Below are positions 50,162 through 63,400 of a stretch of 64,000 nucleotides of DNA, piece by piece (position 1 is the stretch's first letter; the number at the start of each line of letters is the position of its first letter). A model generated the notes under the pieces. The model was not told the origin of the DNA, did not search any database, and worked only from the letters and a program-made list of their open reading frames with translations. This DNA comes from Mesaphorura yosii (Eukaryota > Arthropoda > Collembola > Poduromorpha > Tullbergiidae). The stretch is taken from NCBI GenBank assembly GCA_009869945.1, contig WIXG01000213.1, positions 1 through 64,000 on the forward strand. Direction: 5' to 3'. The translations under genes and the position numbers were made by a program.

Positions 50162-52026
50162 GATCTCTTGTGCTTTGCTTGGAGTTTATTTCGGGGATGC
50201 GTGCACTGGAATTGGGTATTAGACCATAAATAGCAGTTTCTACTAAATTTTTGATTACGTTTGTTAAGTGCTGGCGATCAGTTCTCAAATATATTGCTTA
50301 CTTTTTATCACATTAGTTTCAACTTTAGTTTTAGTACTTTCTGTATTATAAGTTGTTACCTGTTTTATAGAGAAGGCAAGCACTGCGCTCGCCTTACTGC
50401 CCTAAACTTTGTTATTGTCAGCCAATCAACAACTTTGACTGCTGGCCATGATTTCATTATTAACCTCAGTCGACTCTTCATTTCATTTTATGATTTTATT
50501 CCAATTCTCACTTTACTTTTGAACGTGATTAGTTCTTATTATCTCCAGTTTGCCAGTCAATTTGTTGATTATTTGATGAGACACAGCTGAAATTGGTCAG
50601 AGTAACTGGATTATTGTTTTAGATAAGCGAACCTCGTTTTGACATCCGTAACTGTAATAAAGACTTTAGAATTAGACATCAAGAATTCTGAGTTTTTAAT
50701 TCACATTTTATTTTGTCTTCCCAGAATGTCAGTGCAGGAGGAATGGATTCTGAGAAAATGCCTTGCCACTCGAACTCTGTCCTGAATCTGCACGAGCACA
50801 CAGTTTTTGCACAGAAAATTTTTAGTTATTGACATATAATTTTTATTATTCTCATCCTCTGCACGGTCTCGTACAATTCTTCAGAAGTCTCGTTCGTTGC
50901 TTTGTCGTGTGTTGCTAATTTTTACTGCCGTCGTGTTGGAGAACGTTCTTTGTCAACCCGCTTGATCATATGATAATTACTTACTCAGGTCCCAATGCTC
51001 CATTCAATTCTTAAAAGAGAAATTGTATCTGAAATCGGCAAAGTCTGCGGTTCCTCGTGCCGCGCCGACGGTGAGCTCACCCCTCCTAGTTTAAGAGCGC
51101 CGAATGCATTGCATAAAGAAGAACGAGCCTCAGTTTACGACTTTTAATTTACCCGTTAACAAGCGATTTTCTTGAGCCACATAATTTAATTTGTTTTCGC
51201 CATCATCTCGTTACTCGTTTCAATTCGCACCACTCATTCGCGATTCGGCAGGACATTCTAATTTCTTAATATAGAATTTACGTCGGCTCTGCGTTCCACA
51301 TGCATGTTGCATGATGCTGAGCAAGTATGAGCACACCTGAACTCCAAATCCATCTTCGGATGATAATTTTATCTGTGTCATTGCAGTTTATAGCCTGAGA
51401 AGGCAGGAATTCGCGATTTATGAAACATGGCAGGGTACGCTCGCGAGATTATAATGCGCTGATGTGGGGCTAGAGAACTGAGCTATAAGGTAAACTCAGA
51501 AATAATCTTGCACTTCAAGGGGACGCGAAAGCGTCTTATCGTAAAGCCAGAAAAGGAAGCAGAGATTTTACGACGGTTTGCGATCAGTCAGCAGTTTTCC
51601 GTTCATAATTTATCACCTCGTAGGAAATAATGCAAATTGTGTTTTGCATTCATTGATAAATCGCCTGGCGATAGTTTCATAATTTATTGAAGGCACATAA
51701 GCAAATAGCGAGCCATCGGTATCAACAAGTGGAAAATTACGACTTATGATTGACTGAGCAGCAAAGCACTTTATGTTTCGGTGCATTCTCGAAGATGTTT
51801 CTACATAATCTCTAAATTCGCTGATTGTCGCAGAGAGATTCTCAGTTCGTGCTGGTCTGAGCTGCTGACGAGTAATCAGAATCCAACTGTCCAAGTTCTC
51901 GCACTTGCTTAGCCACTTGCGCCCCGATTCCAGTTAAATTCAGTTCACATTGTTGCTTTTCGCATCAGTTCAGTTTTGCTTCAACTTCTGGTTAACTTCA
52001 ATGGTTATAATTTCTTTGTTTGCAAA
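50162..52026. other. Intergenic region between zinc-finger and GTSF1-like genes
   Basis: The first 500 bp is the zinc-finger gene's 3' UTR, ending near AATAAA at 50656-50661. The rest has no clear gene. A minus-strand open frame at 51613-51940 is listed separately. The right end should hold the GTSF1-like promoter; several TCAGT initiator-like words occur at 51966-51975, but no TATA box. Confidence 0.5.
51613..51940 (-). other. Minus-strand open frame, about 108 codons, unknown
   Basis: An open frame with even amino-acid composition, including NLDSWILITRQQL, SEFRDYVETSSRMHRN and NFPLVDTDGSLFAYVPS, ending TGA at 51613-51615. It has no good ATG at its start; the first lies at 51894. It reads more like real protein than most open frames here and lies divergent from the GTSF1-like gene. 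I do not recognise it, and it could be a relic of an inserted gene or chance. Confidence 0.2.
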
Positions 52027-52690
52027 ATGGTAAGTCAAAATGAAGCGCATTCGTTTAAGCAACCACAACCCTTTGTGCTAACTGATAAGACATAAATTGT
52101 TCTTGATAGGAGCATTATTATCAAATGATTATGGCGTGCCCATACGGCTTTCATCTCCTCTTGTAAGACCTATCATTCTGGCAACAAATCCTTGCGAAGT
52201 GAAAGTCTTATAATCTCAAAATTGACAATTTTTCATTTAGCGTCGCAAGACAAGAGGAACATTTGGCTGAATGCGCATGCCGTAAAGAATACATGGCTGA
52301 GCGTACTCCGGCTCAGATCACGTCGCAGATGAAAGTTTGCCAGTATGACAAAACGCACATTGTCAACAAAATTGAGTTGGAATTGCATGAGATCAAGTGC
52401 CACGAAGAATACAACCGCAAGTTGGCGAAGTACGGGAGAGAACGCGTCATTACGAGAGCGGTGGTTCGCAAATATTTCAACTTGAGACCGGGTAAGATTC
52501 TCAATCTTGGAATTGCAGCAGTCACCTAATCTGATCTGGGCTCATTTCATTTCTGGCAGAAAAAGCACGCGAAGCGTTCGACGTACTCGTGCAAAAGAAG
52601 AAACCAGGCTCGAACCGTGCGGACAAAAATGACAAGTCTGAGCCTGAACCAGATGGCTCACCATTGATGATCTTTGACATTGAGCTCTAA
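52027..52690 (+). CDS. GTSF1-like protein with two CHHC zinc fingers
   Basis: CHHC proteins bind RNA; GTSF1 (Asterix in flies) helps Piwi proteins in piRNA silencing, and U11-48K uses the same finger for splice-site RNA. Coding exons 52027-52029, 52110-52162, 52241-52491 and 52560-52690 give 145 aa. Exon 1 supplies only the start ATG, directly before a GTAAGT donor. Finger 1 is C11, H16, H26, C30 and is split by intron 2; finger 2 is C52, H58, H68, C72. Finger 2 has the usual C-x5-H-x9-H-x3-C spacing, but finger 1 has C-x4-H. The C-terminal half is charged and acidic at the end (KSEPEPDGSPLMIFDIEL), without the tryptophans expected in GTSF1 tails. Two fingers and the small size favour GTSF1-like. 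AATAAA at 52954-52959. An ATG upstream in the leader (51999) is out of frame. Confidence 0.82.
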
Positions 52691-53843
52691 GAGGCAGCCA
52701 TCAATCAACCCCACAATATCGCAACTCAGCGAATCTCCACCTCGACGAACCTTTTACAACTGATTCAGTATTCCATTCCGAAAACATCAACGGTGATTAA
52801 GTAGTATTAGATGCATGCGTTGCATGGTTTAATTTTCATTTCAACGATTCCCATCACTAATTTTCAATGGTGCCTATTTATAATAAGAAATCATTTGTCA
52901 GATTCTTCAATTTATTCATTGTAACATCGCTCGCTCGGATTCAACTGTTGAGGAATAAATCATGACATAATGTATGAATTTACTATGGAATACAGGTACA
53001 TGCACTCTTTCTTGTCGGGCTCGGGTTCGCGTGTCCGAAATGAGTCGCGGCTTCCGAAAGACGAAGCAAGACAAAGAACAGACGTCCAAGCCGAATGCGT
53101 CCTTCAGACGAACTGCGACGCAATTAAATTAATTAACGGTCCATTCCAAATCTATCATTCCATGCGCCTCAGAATGCCTTGAATCACTTGACTTATTGAA
53201 TTACATAATTATTCAACGTTTATTGAATCATTTCGGGATCAACACTAGCATCGCTAATTTTTAAATAGTCCAGCAATTGGCACGCATTGGGCCATGGGTT
53301 GGGGCACATCATTTAAGCAAATAGAAATATTCTCGGGAGACTTACGATAAAATTCTAGGCCTACACACTAAGCTAAGGACCGAAGAGAAGGTTTGTGCAT
53401 GGCTTCATGTGCAGAGCGGAGTCTCGCTTGGGAAAAGATGCAGTCTAATGTCTAATCTAATTTAGCTAAACTACTGATTTTAAAACTATCACTAACTACA
53501 TCGTAATAAAAGGCTAGAAGAAGATTCAAAACTAAAACTACGGTATAAAACAAGAGTACAAAAATAAAAATTTGAATACTGACAAAATTAAACCAAGTTG
53601 TGGAGAAAGTGTTAACGATACATCAAGATCTCTTTAAAGCCAAGATAACTACCTGAAATTTACATTTTAATGTCCAAAGTAAAATCTGAGATACGTTACT
53701 TCACATGAGCAAGGCACAATTGCACAACAACAAATGATCTAGACAACGTATTGCATTCATGGCGAATTGCTTCGTTGAGACAAAGAATTAAAGCGTAGTA
53801 CATGATTGTGCTGTCATGTGGCGCGGTGCTCGCGAAGCCGGAA
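52691..53843. other. Convergent spacer between GTSF1-like gene and hedgehog
   Basis: Both genes end here. The GTSF1-like signal AATAAA is at 52954-52959. Reverse AATAAA motifs such as 53218-53223 could end hedgehog. No gene is seen. Confidence 0.6.
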
Positions 53844-56800
53844 CTACGTGCCGTACAGGTAGTGTGACGGCAAGAACCTGCTCGTGAGGGAGTACAGCAG
53901 GGAGGCGTACCAATGAATGCCTTGATCGTGAGCATTCAGCGCCTTGACTTGGTTCTCGTGCCTCCCGATTCGGGTTCGCACCATGTCCACAAACACCGCT
54001 TCGCCTTGATGCTCGGCTGGTGCTGAGGTCAGTGTGACCAGGAGCATGACCTGCTTCCAAAACTGACTCAGTCCACGGAGGAATCGCACGGGCAGGAATG
54101 ACCAATGTGCTAACGACTGACTCTGCACGACTGCATAGCACGAACTGACTACGTTGTCCACGATCACCGTCCCCGTGGCAGTCAACGGAGCATACACTCC
54201 CGTCTCCTCCAGGAACTCGATGTTTACGACGCGTTCCATGACGAGGGTTCCGAACTCTTTGGCAGCATCAGCACCACGCCGCCCCGTCCTCCAACGAATT
54301 CCTGAGGTTGCATTGCTGTCTGTGACAAGCAGCAGCCAGTCTCCAATCTCCACATTCTTTGCAAAGGTCACAGACGCCATGGTCATCAGCTCTTGCTCAA
54401 ATTCAGCTTGCGAACGTACGCCCGACATGCCACCGTACGAGAAATAATTTTCGTAGTAGTTGGGCTGAGTTTGATCGGGAAAAGAGTAGAGAAGATGCGA
54501 TGGAGTGATTGTCAGCTGCCGTCCACTTGCCGTCGTGATTTTCAGGAATTCCCGCACCTCCGTCTGATTCCGGTCCAGGAAGAGGAGAACGGGCGAGAAG
54601 GTGAGCTGCCCGTACGTGTCCACGGTGAGTAGTTCATCGCCAGGTACCACGGACGAAATCCATTGGACTCCGCGGAACCGCGTACGCACGGTCGAATTTC
54701 CACTGAAGCAGCCGCCAGTTCGTCCACCTTGTGAAGAATCTGTGGGAAGGACAAGAGAAAATTGAATAGTGATAACAGGATCCAGTGCGTGCAAAAAGAG
54801 AGTAATCTGTGTAATCGGTGTGAAACACAAAAGAATTAGCAGGCAACGATAGACTGCTGGCGACAGGATTAGGAAGAAATCTTGAGCTGTATTTTATTAA
54901 GTAAAAGCAGAACCCAAAACGCATTATTCATCCAGTTTCCTGCGACTAGCCGCTTTGAAGACATTATAAAGTTTACAGTTTATTATTTGTGGACAAAGTC
55001 AAGTGCATTCTTGCAAGTGGTGCTAGAGTGCAGGCACTCTTTCAATTTTATGATCATTTAATAGTATTTATAAAGTCGGCAGACACGAACGTGCTTTCGC
55101 GAGCGACTTGCGGATTACGATGCGAAAAAGAGTAGAAAGGAAATCCACTTGACTCCAGACCTGTGAGACCTGTGACGAGGACTTCGACTTTGACCCAAGA
55201 ATGAGCCATAAAGCAACATTTACTTTGTATGTAAATGAACTCCTTTGTTGGTGCAGCACGGGTGAAAGCCTGGCATAATCTTATCGGATGGCCAAGCGTT
55301 TCTCGATCTGTATTTTTCCTAATTGCTGACACTAATCAATTACACGTTCCATGATCTGAAGCATCTGATAAGCAGCGCCTGCTCCACGAATAAGCAACAG
55401 GAACAGTATACTGTTGCATATTTTATTATTGTTGAACAAGAATGGAAAGATAAATAAAAATATGACACTTAAACTCAAAGGGCTTTTAGCACCTACTTGC
55501 TACCTGTTTGGTCTGCCGTGATATCAAAGAACAATGAATGTAGCAGCAAGCAACCAGCCGAGTACAAATACCTTTTCCCCAGCCTGATCACAATCACCGA
55601 AATTAATTACAAGTTATCATGCACTTTGGTGTTGGGTTCCATGTTCCGCGAACTTTTGCTCGTCAATTTGTCAATTTCTCTCGTCTGACGTCTCGTAATT
55701 CGTAATTATACACTGACCAGCCTGGCCTTACAGATGAAATTACACAGAACAATGGCCATCCACGTCGTAGTTCTTGTTGGACACGTAACAAGCTGCAATT
55801 TTATGTTGCAGTCTCTAATTTACGATAATTACAGGGCTGAGGTTCGCAAAATGCCGGCCCGGATTACAACACCGATTCAGAGATTGCCGGATAAGTACTC
55901 AGAAACGGATTCTATGCAGATTACGAGAGTGGCTCTTAAGAAACATCGTGAGGCGATGATTTGGGAAAATGTGAAAAGCTGAAAAAGAGGAAGATTTCTT
56001 TCCCATTCATCTGCCTTCGTTCATCAGCATCAGCGCTGAATTACAGAGGAAGAAGAGCTCCGAGACAAACAAACGCTGGCTGTGAAAGGGTAAACAATGC
56101 AATGCGACGCAAAGCAAGAGTGTATCAGGAGTTGAACAAGAATTTTGAAAAGATAAAATACGCAATATAATATCATTGTTCACATGAATGATTTTCAGGT
56201 GGTCATCGCACACATTACATCGTTACACGTATAAAGATAAAGTAATCAGACGTGGACCAAACGAGAAGACCAAAGAGTCAACAATGCGGGAAGAATGCAA
56301 CGGACGTTGAATGCGAGCTGAGCAATGCCTACCAAGCTCGAATACACAAACAGTACAAAAACTATTTTTATCTAATCTGTAAAATGTGCTCAAGATTCAC
56401 TTTTGCTTTGCACTTCGCCATTGCCATGAATCGAATTCATTTTCTACGTCATCGTCATCACGAGTCAGCTTCAGTCGTCATTCGCGGTGTTGCGGAGCTC
56501 TCGTACGCAACAACCACGTTCAAATTCGTATTTTAGACGTTGGGATGCGAAAGCAAAGACTCCATGAGAAGTCACGACTTTTACTAAAGTTGGTTCCCAT
56601 TTCGATCACATCTTGCTCGTGATCTAGCCTTCCTCTGTAACACAAAAATCTTGCACTTGTGGAGCATCATTTTGTTTATTCTCTCGAGTTTACATTCTAG
56701 ATGAGTAATTCGCATAGACGACAATGTTTTGAAAATAAGGCACTAAATGACAGAAATTGAGTCTCGTCTCATTGAATGCAAGTATTAAGTAAGAATATTA

Positions 56801-57402
56801 CAGAGTAGAGTCAAAAGTCAAGTCAAGGCTGCATTTAGTCGATCTCCGTTCAGTTTCTTGGTTACTGAGCTGATAGAATTCATAAATCCACAAAACTCAG
56901 CGGGTGATTGAAAAATGAGTACTTGATAACGCAGCATGAGACGCTGCTCGCCAGCGCTGTGTGCCGTACCACCATAGCAGCGCAGCATAGCAATGGCGGA
57001 GAAGGAAGCAGAAAACTATAAAATTTCCCATAATTCTAATGCGTTTCTTAGCAAGCAAGCACCCAAGCACTAAAGATCAGGCTATTGGCTATCTTGCACT
57101 TGCACAGTCTGCTCCGGCATACCTGATTTCACGGAGCAGTGGATGTACTGCTTTGACTCGTAATAAACCCAGTCGAATCCGGCCTCCACCGCCAGGCGCG
57201 CCAGCATTCCCAACTTGGACCGATCTCGATCGGACGTGGTGATGTCCACCGCACGACCTTCGTAATGCAGCGAATTACCATTTCCATACTGCATCGACTG
57301 CGGCCCAGTTGTGTTATCCCATCCTTCAATCACGCGGAGCTTGACACCAGGCCATTGATTCATCACAGATATCGCCAGCGTGTTTAGCTTGTCTTTGCAG
57401 CG
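53844..57402 (-). CDS. hh: Hedgehog, last two exons (N-terminal part missing)
   Basis: Secreted signalling protein that cleaves itself and attaches cholesterol to its N-terminal half. Two exons in coding order, 57123-57402 and 53844-54739, give 391 residues of the C-terminal part. The first starts [19 protein letters not shown] and carries the zinc-binding residues of [20 protein letters not shown] and IHCSVKS. The second is the Hint autoprocessing domain: cleavage site G-CF, GDELL, FLDRN with the conserved Asp, ITPSHLLY (T-x-x-H), APLTATGT and [14 protein letters not shown], ending [12 protein letters not shown]. Odd points: a six-residue insertion with an NTT glycosylation site after EGWD, and a longer loop after TPSHLLYSF. 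Intron 2 is 2383 bp. Exon 1, with the signal peptide and CGPGR motif, was not found to the right and is probably beyond 64000. Confidence 0.95.
54740..57122 (-). other. Hedgehog intron 2 (2.4 kb)
   Basis: Short open frames on both strands, none with a known motif. No embedded gene is seen. Confidence 0.55.
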
Positions 57403-60400
57403 CTGAAATGAAAGAAGATCGTCGTTTAGTTAAGGCACATCGCGATACACAGCTTCTACAACCCTTTTGCACCTTCCTCCCCATCTCAGTATTCAGTATA
57501 TTTTATGACCAGCATATCATTTTAATGCCTTTTTACACATTGAAGTGAGCTCATCAAATAACGCAGCAGAGCGGCTTGTTTTCAATGTGTAGGTTTTATT
57601 ACACCTTTATCAAATAAATTAAACCCTTGCTTTCACATCATAACGCATCATTTCACTGACTGTGCCTTCGTCCACAGATGAAAAGCCGTGTTGTCCGTTT
57701 ATGTTTGTGGCAGGAATTAAATGCAAAGACAAACAGAAACGTGAATCAATGAGATTCCTGCTTAACACAACGGACAGGTGTCATGTCCAAAGAAATTCCT
57801 GCAATTCAGTTTCAAACTAATTAAACGCACAGTGGCCGCCATCTTCCTTTCTTCAAACGTTTACTGTATAAGCGACAGAAATGAATGAATGACTGTGATC
57901 CTCCTGTCGCTACAGGAAAATCGAGCCGCGGTGACCAAGACGGACTGAATGGAGTCCGGAAGCATACTAGCATTTTGTTTGACCTCGACAATAGAATGTA
58001 CGTCCGTATTAACAGCAGCGCACAATAAAGAAGATGCGCTTCATTGTTGCTTTCCGAAGAAATTGAAATACTCGCACTACGAACCAAACAGCACAGAAAA
58101 GGAAAAGTAAAGTCAAAAGATTTCTTTAAGATTTGGATGAGCAGCAACAGCAGCAGCAACTTTTGGTTTTCATTGTTAAGAATGTAATTTCAAACTTTGT
58201 TGTTTTGTTATTGCAACTGTGGATGAACCCGGCCAGGCAAAGTCAGAGACGAAGGCAGAAGCGTCTCACCTTGAGCCGAGTCTTGGGTGCTCGGACATAA
58301 TAGAAAACGAACATTAACGTTATTACATTAAAAGAATCTCAACCCGGAGGCAACTTAACGCAGCTCTCTTGTTTGGCTGCGTTTGCACGGCAAGGGTGAA
58401 AAAGAAAAGGGATACCAGACGAAGATCAAGTAAAAGATGCTCACAGCGCAATGCATCATGGATGCATGAGTAATTTGTCTTTTTTGTTTCACCGTTTCAA
58501 CTTTCAACATGGACTCCAGTCCGGCCAGTCCAGCGGCAATGCAGACTCTACCTACAAAATTGCAGACGTTTCACGGAATTGGACGCATTTCCCGTAGCTG
58601 ATACAGCGCACATAAGATTTGCATTGTCATAAATTAACCACTACTTATAACTCCATAATAAAGGCATAATAAAAACATTTGGGTGTCCTGCACAGCAGTT
58701 GGATTGCATGCGTTTAATAATTTACGAGAAATTCGTGTCATTCACACACCGCATCAAAACATCATTCGCTGCACTTCGTGCCTGCTGCCCGCAGAACAGA
58801 TTCGCCTTGATATATTCTGAATAGAAACGCAACCAAGCGTAACGCATCGTTTTGCTCCCACGTTTCGTTGCGTGTGGCTAACAAGTTAGAAATTAATTTG
58901 TTTCATAATAATTTCACCTTTTACCCGTTCGCTTTATTCTGTGTGGCTGCGGCCAAGAAATTAGGAGAGACAAAGAAGAGGAATGCGCTGCCAGTATAAC
59001 ACCGTCAACGTTGCCAACACATGAAATGGTCATAATTCAAGGAGTAATTAACTGCTATTCGCATTCAAATGAATTTGTGATTTTTTAAGGCAATTCTTGT
59101 AACTGGTGATGATGACTGATTTCAGAAATTTGAATGAGGATTGAAATGACTTGGAATGTCTTTCAGGTTTGTCTTGAATTTGTTTCCAATGCCAGACATT
59201 TGTTTCGATTTCATTCAGAAATCATCAAACTGCAAAACTTGTAAAACCACAAATCGGTGCCATATTTCATGCCCAACAAGGCGAGAATTTCAGACTAAAC
59301 GGCGAAAACCAAACTTCACGGTCGAGTGCTCGTGAAATGAATGGTGCTGATTAATAAGGTGTTTACCTGGCCAAAGTTGCTGGTTCTGATTACTTCTTGC
59401 AGTAAATCTCTGTAATTTGCAATCACATGGTGTATGTGCTGCGAGATACTATTTCAATTAGGATACCAGAAGCCATGTGCGAAATACAATGCCCACATTC
59501 GGCGCAGGCTTTACGACCGGCTGATGGTCTGCCTCCCGCATTCTTTCTTGTTAGCCTCGGTAAATATTATGACCAAAAATCCACAATGGTCTTTTGTTGG
59601 TGCAACGTTCGCTGGCGATCACCGTAAATGTGCTGAAGAATGGGGCAAGTCGTCAAACCCATGATTTTGGCTTTGACAAGGATGTTAAAGAAAATTGTGC
59701 CGACAAACAGCGGGTCCTTCCACAAGGAATGATCTTATTACTCGAAGCCCTTAAAAAGGTGCATAAAGAGGAATCCGATGGGCCGACTCCGGCTCTGAAT
59801 TGTATCGGTACACGAGCATGAGCTATGAATAACCCCACTGCAAACTCTAAGCAGCCGCAGCAACCGCGACTCGTCTTCTCCGTCAACAATGCAATGTAGC
59901 AGCAGCGACAGAAAAGCTAAACACAAAGGTAAGTGATTGAATGGATAATAATGGGACAACAAGAGTCAAAACTTTGTCAAACTCGGCACAAATGGACATA
60001 AATTGTAGACTACTCTGAAGAAAAGGTACCCTTGCTCGTTTTATATGTTTTCAGCAGAAGTTGAAATTTTAAAGACCGCCTGCAGAGTCGCGATGCGATG
60101 GTTTTCACAGATGAACACGGCCGGCGGACGAACTGACGATGACGACAACGAGGATTGTCAAACTTCGATGAGTTACAAGGAGAATTGCTGCGAGGAAACG
60201 GGCATGCGCATTTATACGAGACTCAAGCCACCGAACTGCATTATTCTGGCCGCTAATGCATTGTTGCAGTTCACACGTATTCCAATGCCAAAATTAATAA
60301 CTTTGTGGAATATGTAACTGTTTAAACATGCACTGAATGCGTTCGTGTGTCAATCCACCGTCATAATTTTCATTACTGAATTGCTGTGGTGATTACTGTG

Positions 60401-63400
60401 GTTATTATTTTATTGCACCAATTCTAATGCGTATGCACACTCGTGGAAATATTTTAAAAGTGACTGCGATAATTTATGACCTCCAGGACTCATGATTGAC
60501 CGTATAAGCACGTTACTTTTTACTCATGCGGCATACGACGGCATGGGATCTGATTTATTGCTTCGGAGGACACTTATACAATTGTTTGTCAACAATGCAA
60601 TTTTTCAACACTCGTCGACTGAATCATATCAATTCATCGCCATTTCGAATGCAAACATTTAATTAACGCATGTGGAGGCAAATGAATAGAACGATCGCGT
60701 GCTTGTGAATGTGAAATCAAACGGGACTCAAGATCAAGAAGAATACGCGCAATCAATCCAGTTGTGTTGAGCACTCAACCACAAAGCCGCGGAGTTCTAT
60801 TGCAGTCATATCGTGGTGGTGCGGTTAGAGTACAAAGATGATATGCCAGATATGGAATTTCATTTTTCATGATGGCGGCGACTTTCTGGCGTGCCTGTGG
60901 TTAAAAAAGTAAAGGTACAGGAAAAGGCAAAGTAAGGTACCTCGCATGGCGTAAAAAAAGTGCGCTCCGTCTGCCTTTGGAATGTGAGTCAGTGAATCGT
61001 GGGTGCTTGTGCCTTGGTGTTGGTGTTGATGCGAGTGCACGGCGCGATACACCCTATTCATTACAAGGAGAATACGATACGATACACGAGTAGGGCAAGG
61101 CAAGAGTTGGAAGGGATGGGAGACTGAAACAGGTGCCTCAAGTGCTCAGCCAACACAAGAACGCAGCTGAAGGCCAAGGCTGCTGGAGCAGGAACAGTAA
61201 TGAGCACGGCGATGATGCTCGTAAAACTGTTGATCGGAATGACCGTATATAACGACTAATAAGAGGAACCAGTCAAAGTCAAAGGGTTATTGAAAACAAT
61301 AATGCCTGAGTCGTAAAAAACATGCGTTGAACAAATAATGATGATTTGCGGCCATAAACTTGTCCAGTAAGCATTTGTGTGTCCATTCTCAAATATTTAT
61401 GGCACCAGACTTACAAAACCAGAATACCCTATGAAGGTTGCTAGAATCCGAAATCGACGGGAGACTTGGCCTAATTCCTGGCTGCACAAATACAATAAAA
61501 CTTGAACTCCGATGAAACAAGCTCAATGCTGCTAACTGCTAACACCTTTTTAAATTGGAAGACCAGAATTCCAATTGCATCTCATTTACATTTCATGTGC
61601 CTGGCTGCTTGTGCAAAGACGTACCAACGAATTTCGGAAGCCAGGAACCAACCAGCAACAGAGATGAGCACTACATTGTTGCAGACTCAACAACAAACAA
61701 GATGAGAGCAAGCAGAGTGGAAAGATGCAAGATGCAGCGCAGGAGCGAACTTTCCCATCACGGAGATGAAGGACCGCCTCGTGGTCGTGGTCCACCTTTT
61801 TCTTCATCTTGCTGCAGCACAGACGCAGCTCGCAGCTCAGAGAAAAATTCAAAAAACTTCATGTTCTTTTACCAGGCCTCTGCTTTCTGACTGACTGCGA
61901 TCAGGTTCTATGCTTCCATGCTTATTCAACAGGCGCGCAAGGTCTTTGCAATCATATCTGACGATAAAACTGGATTTCTGAATTTACTGTCGATGATGTC
62001 CAGTTTCACGAATTCGTAATGCATTCGGGACGAGATGATGGAATATATCTGATTTTCACAAGATCTCTAGCAGTGTAATCGATATTGTTGCGTAAACGCA
62101 TAATTGTTGTAAAGTTCGCTCGAAATACTTCAATTACAAATCGTACCATTCTGATTGACGACCAACTGCATTGCCTCCGAAGGGTGTAAAGTTATTTCGT
62201 GTGCGCCTTTCGTATTGAGGTTTTTCATTACGGTTTTTGAAATTCTCGCCAGCCACCGAACCGTGAGCTGATTTGACTTGACTAGAGACCTTTTCTGGTG
62301 ATTGTTGCCATTCGGTTTATCTCTGCGGAAAATCTGAGCCACACTGTGCTAGCCTTTCTGATCGCGGCCTTCTCGTCCGTGCCCGTCAAAAAGTGAGCAT
62401 CGAAATCGCAACGAAGGAGAGCGAAGCCCGAACACTTCCAATTTCATTAAATCAACGAAGCGCTAAGCGCTTATGCGAGCGTTGTGTTTCTATTTGAATG
62501 TAACTTGGAAGCAGCTTGAATTGATTGTGACAAGTGACAAGTAGCAACAAGAGGAATAATAAGATTTTCTCTTCTTAACCTATTTGTCCAATGCTTTGCC
62601 TTGACTACCAAATTCTTTGAAGATAAGCATCTCTGGCCGAGCAGCGCAGATCCACTTGGGCATTCACATGTAATGCGAGACACGACTCTAGGCTCGGGCA
62701 GAGGAATACCGACGAGAAAGCCACAAACTACAAACTGCCTTCAACCCGTCACTTCTTTTGTGCGCCTGAAGTTCACGCAGGCATAAATAAACAAACAAAC
62801 GAATAAGAAGGAGAAGGGTTAATTTCAGGTATTTAAAATGCAAAGAGAGATGAAAGGATTATAAATAGGCTTTAACTGTTCTTCGCATTCTTTCCCTGAT
62901 TCAGGAATCGCATTGTCCCGGCAATTATAACGAGACCGCGAGTGCGCATGCATGCGTGCATGCATTCCAACAGAAAAACCACCAAAAATGTTATTTATTT
63001 TGGACTATTGTTCACGCATTATGAAAGGTGTAATGTTTCTTTGAAATATACACGGACAATACAACAATCATCGCATTGCGGAGGAAGAGTGTCAAGTCAA
63101 GTGTTTTCTTGATCCCATTCGCCAGACAAAGGGGACCAAGGCAAGGCAAAGGAGCACACACTGGCTCACTTTCATGTATGTACGTGGTTCGACAGCAGAA
63201 GACTGGAGAAAGGGTTGCTATCATTAATCTCGATAACTGTTAACTCTCCGGTGGCCAGGAATTTGAGTAATTGAATCCAGGCATGTCATGCTCCCAGTAC
63301 AAATTGAGCTTGTAATGGCGTGCAATCAAAGCCAAGTTGGAAATTTCGAACTTTAATTAAATTTATTTTATGAATTTAACCCAATTTCCGGAACAGTTTG

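Noticed and set aside
57821..58159. 112-codon minus-strand frame starting with a Leu run
   Set aside because: The Leu run is the CAG repeat read in reverse; nothing else supports a gene.
62900..63000. GCATGCATGCGTGCATGCAT near 62946 as a possible regulatory palindrome
   Set aside because: Short alternating purine-pyrimidine repeat; no support for a function.
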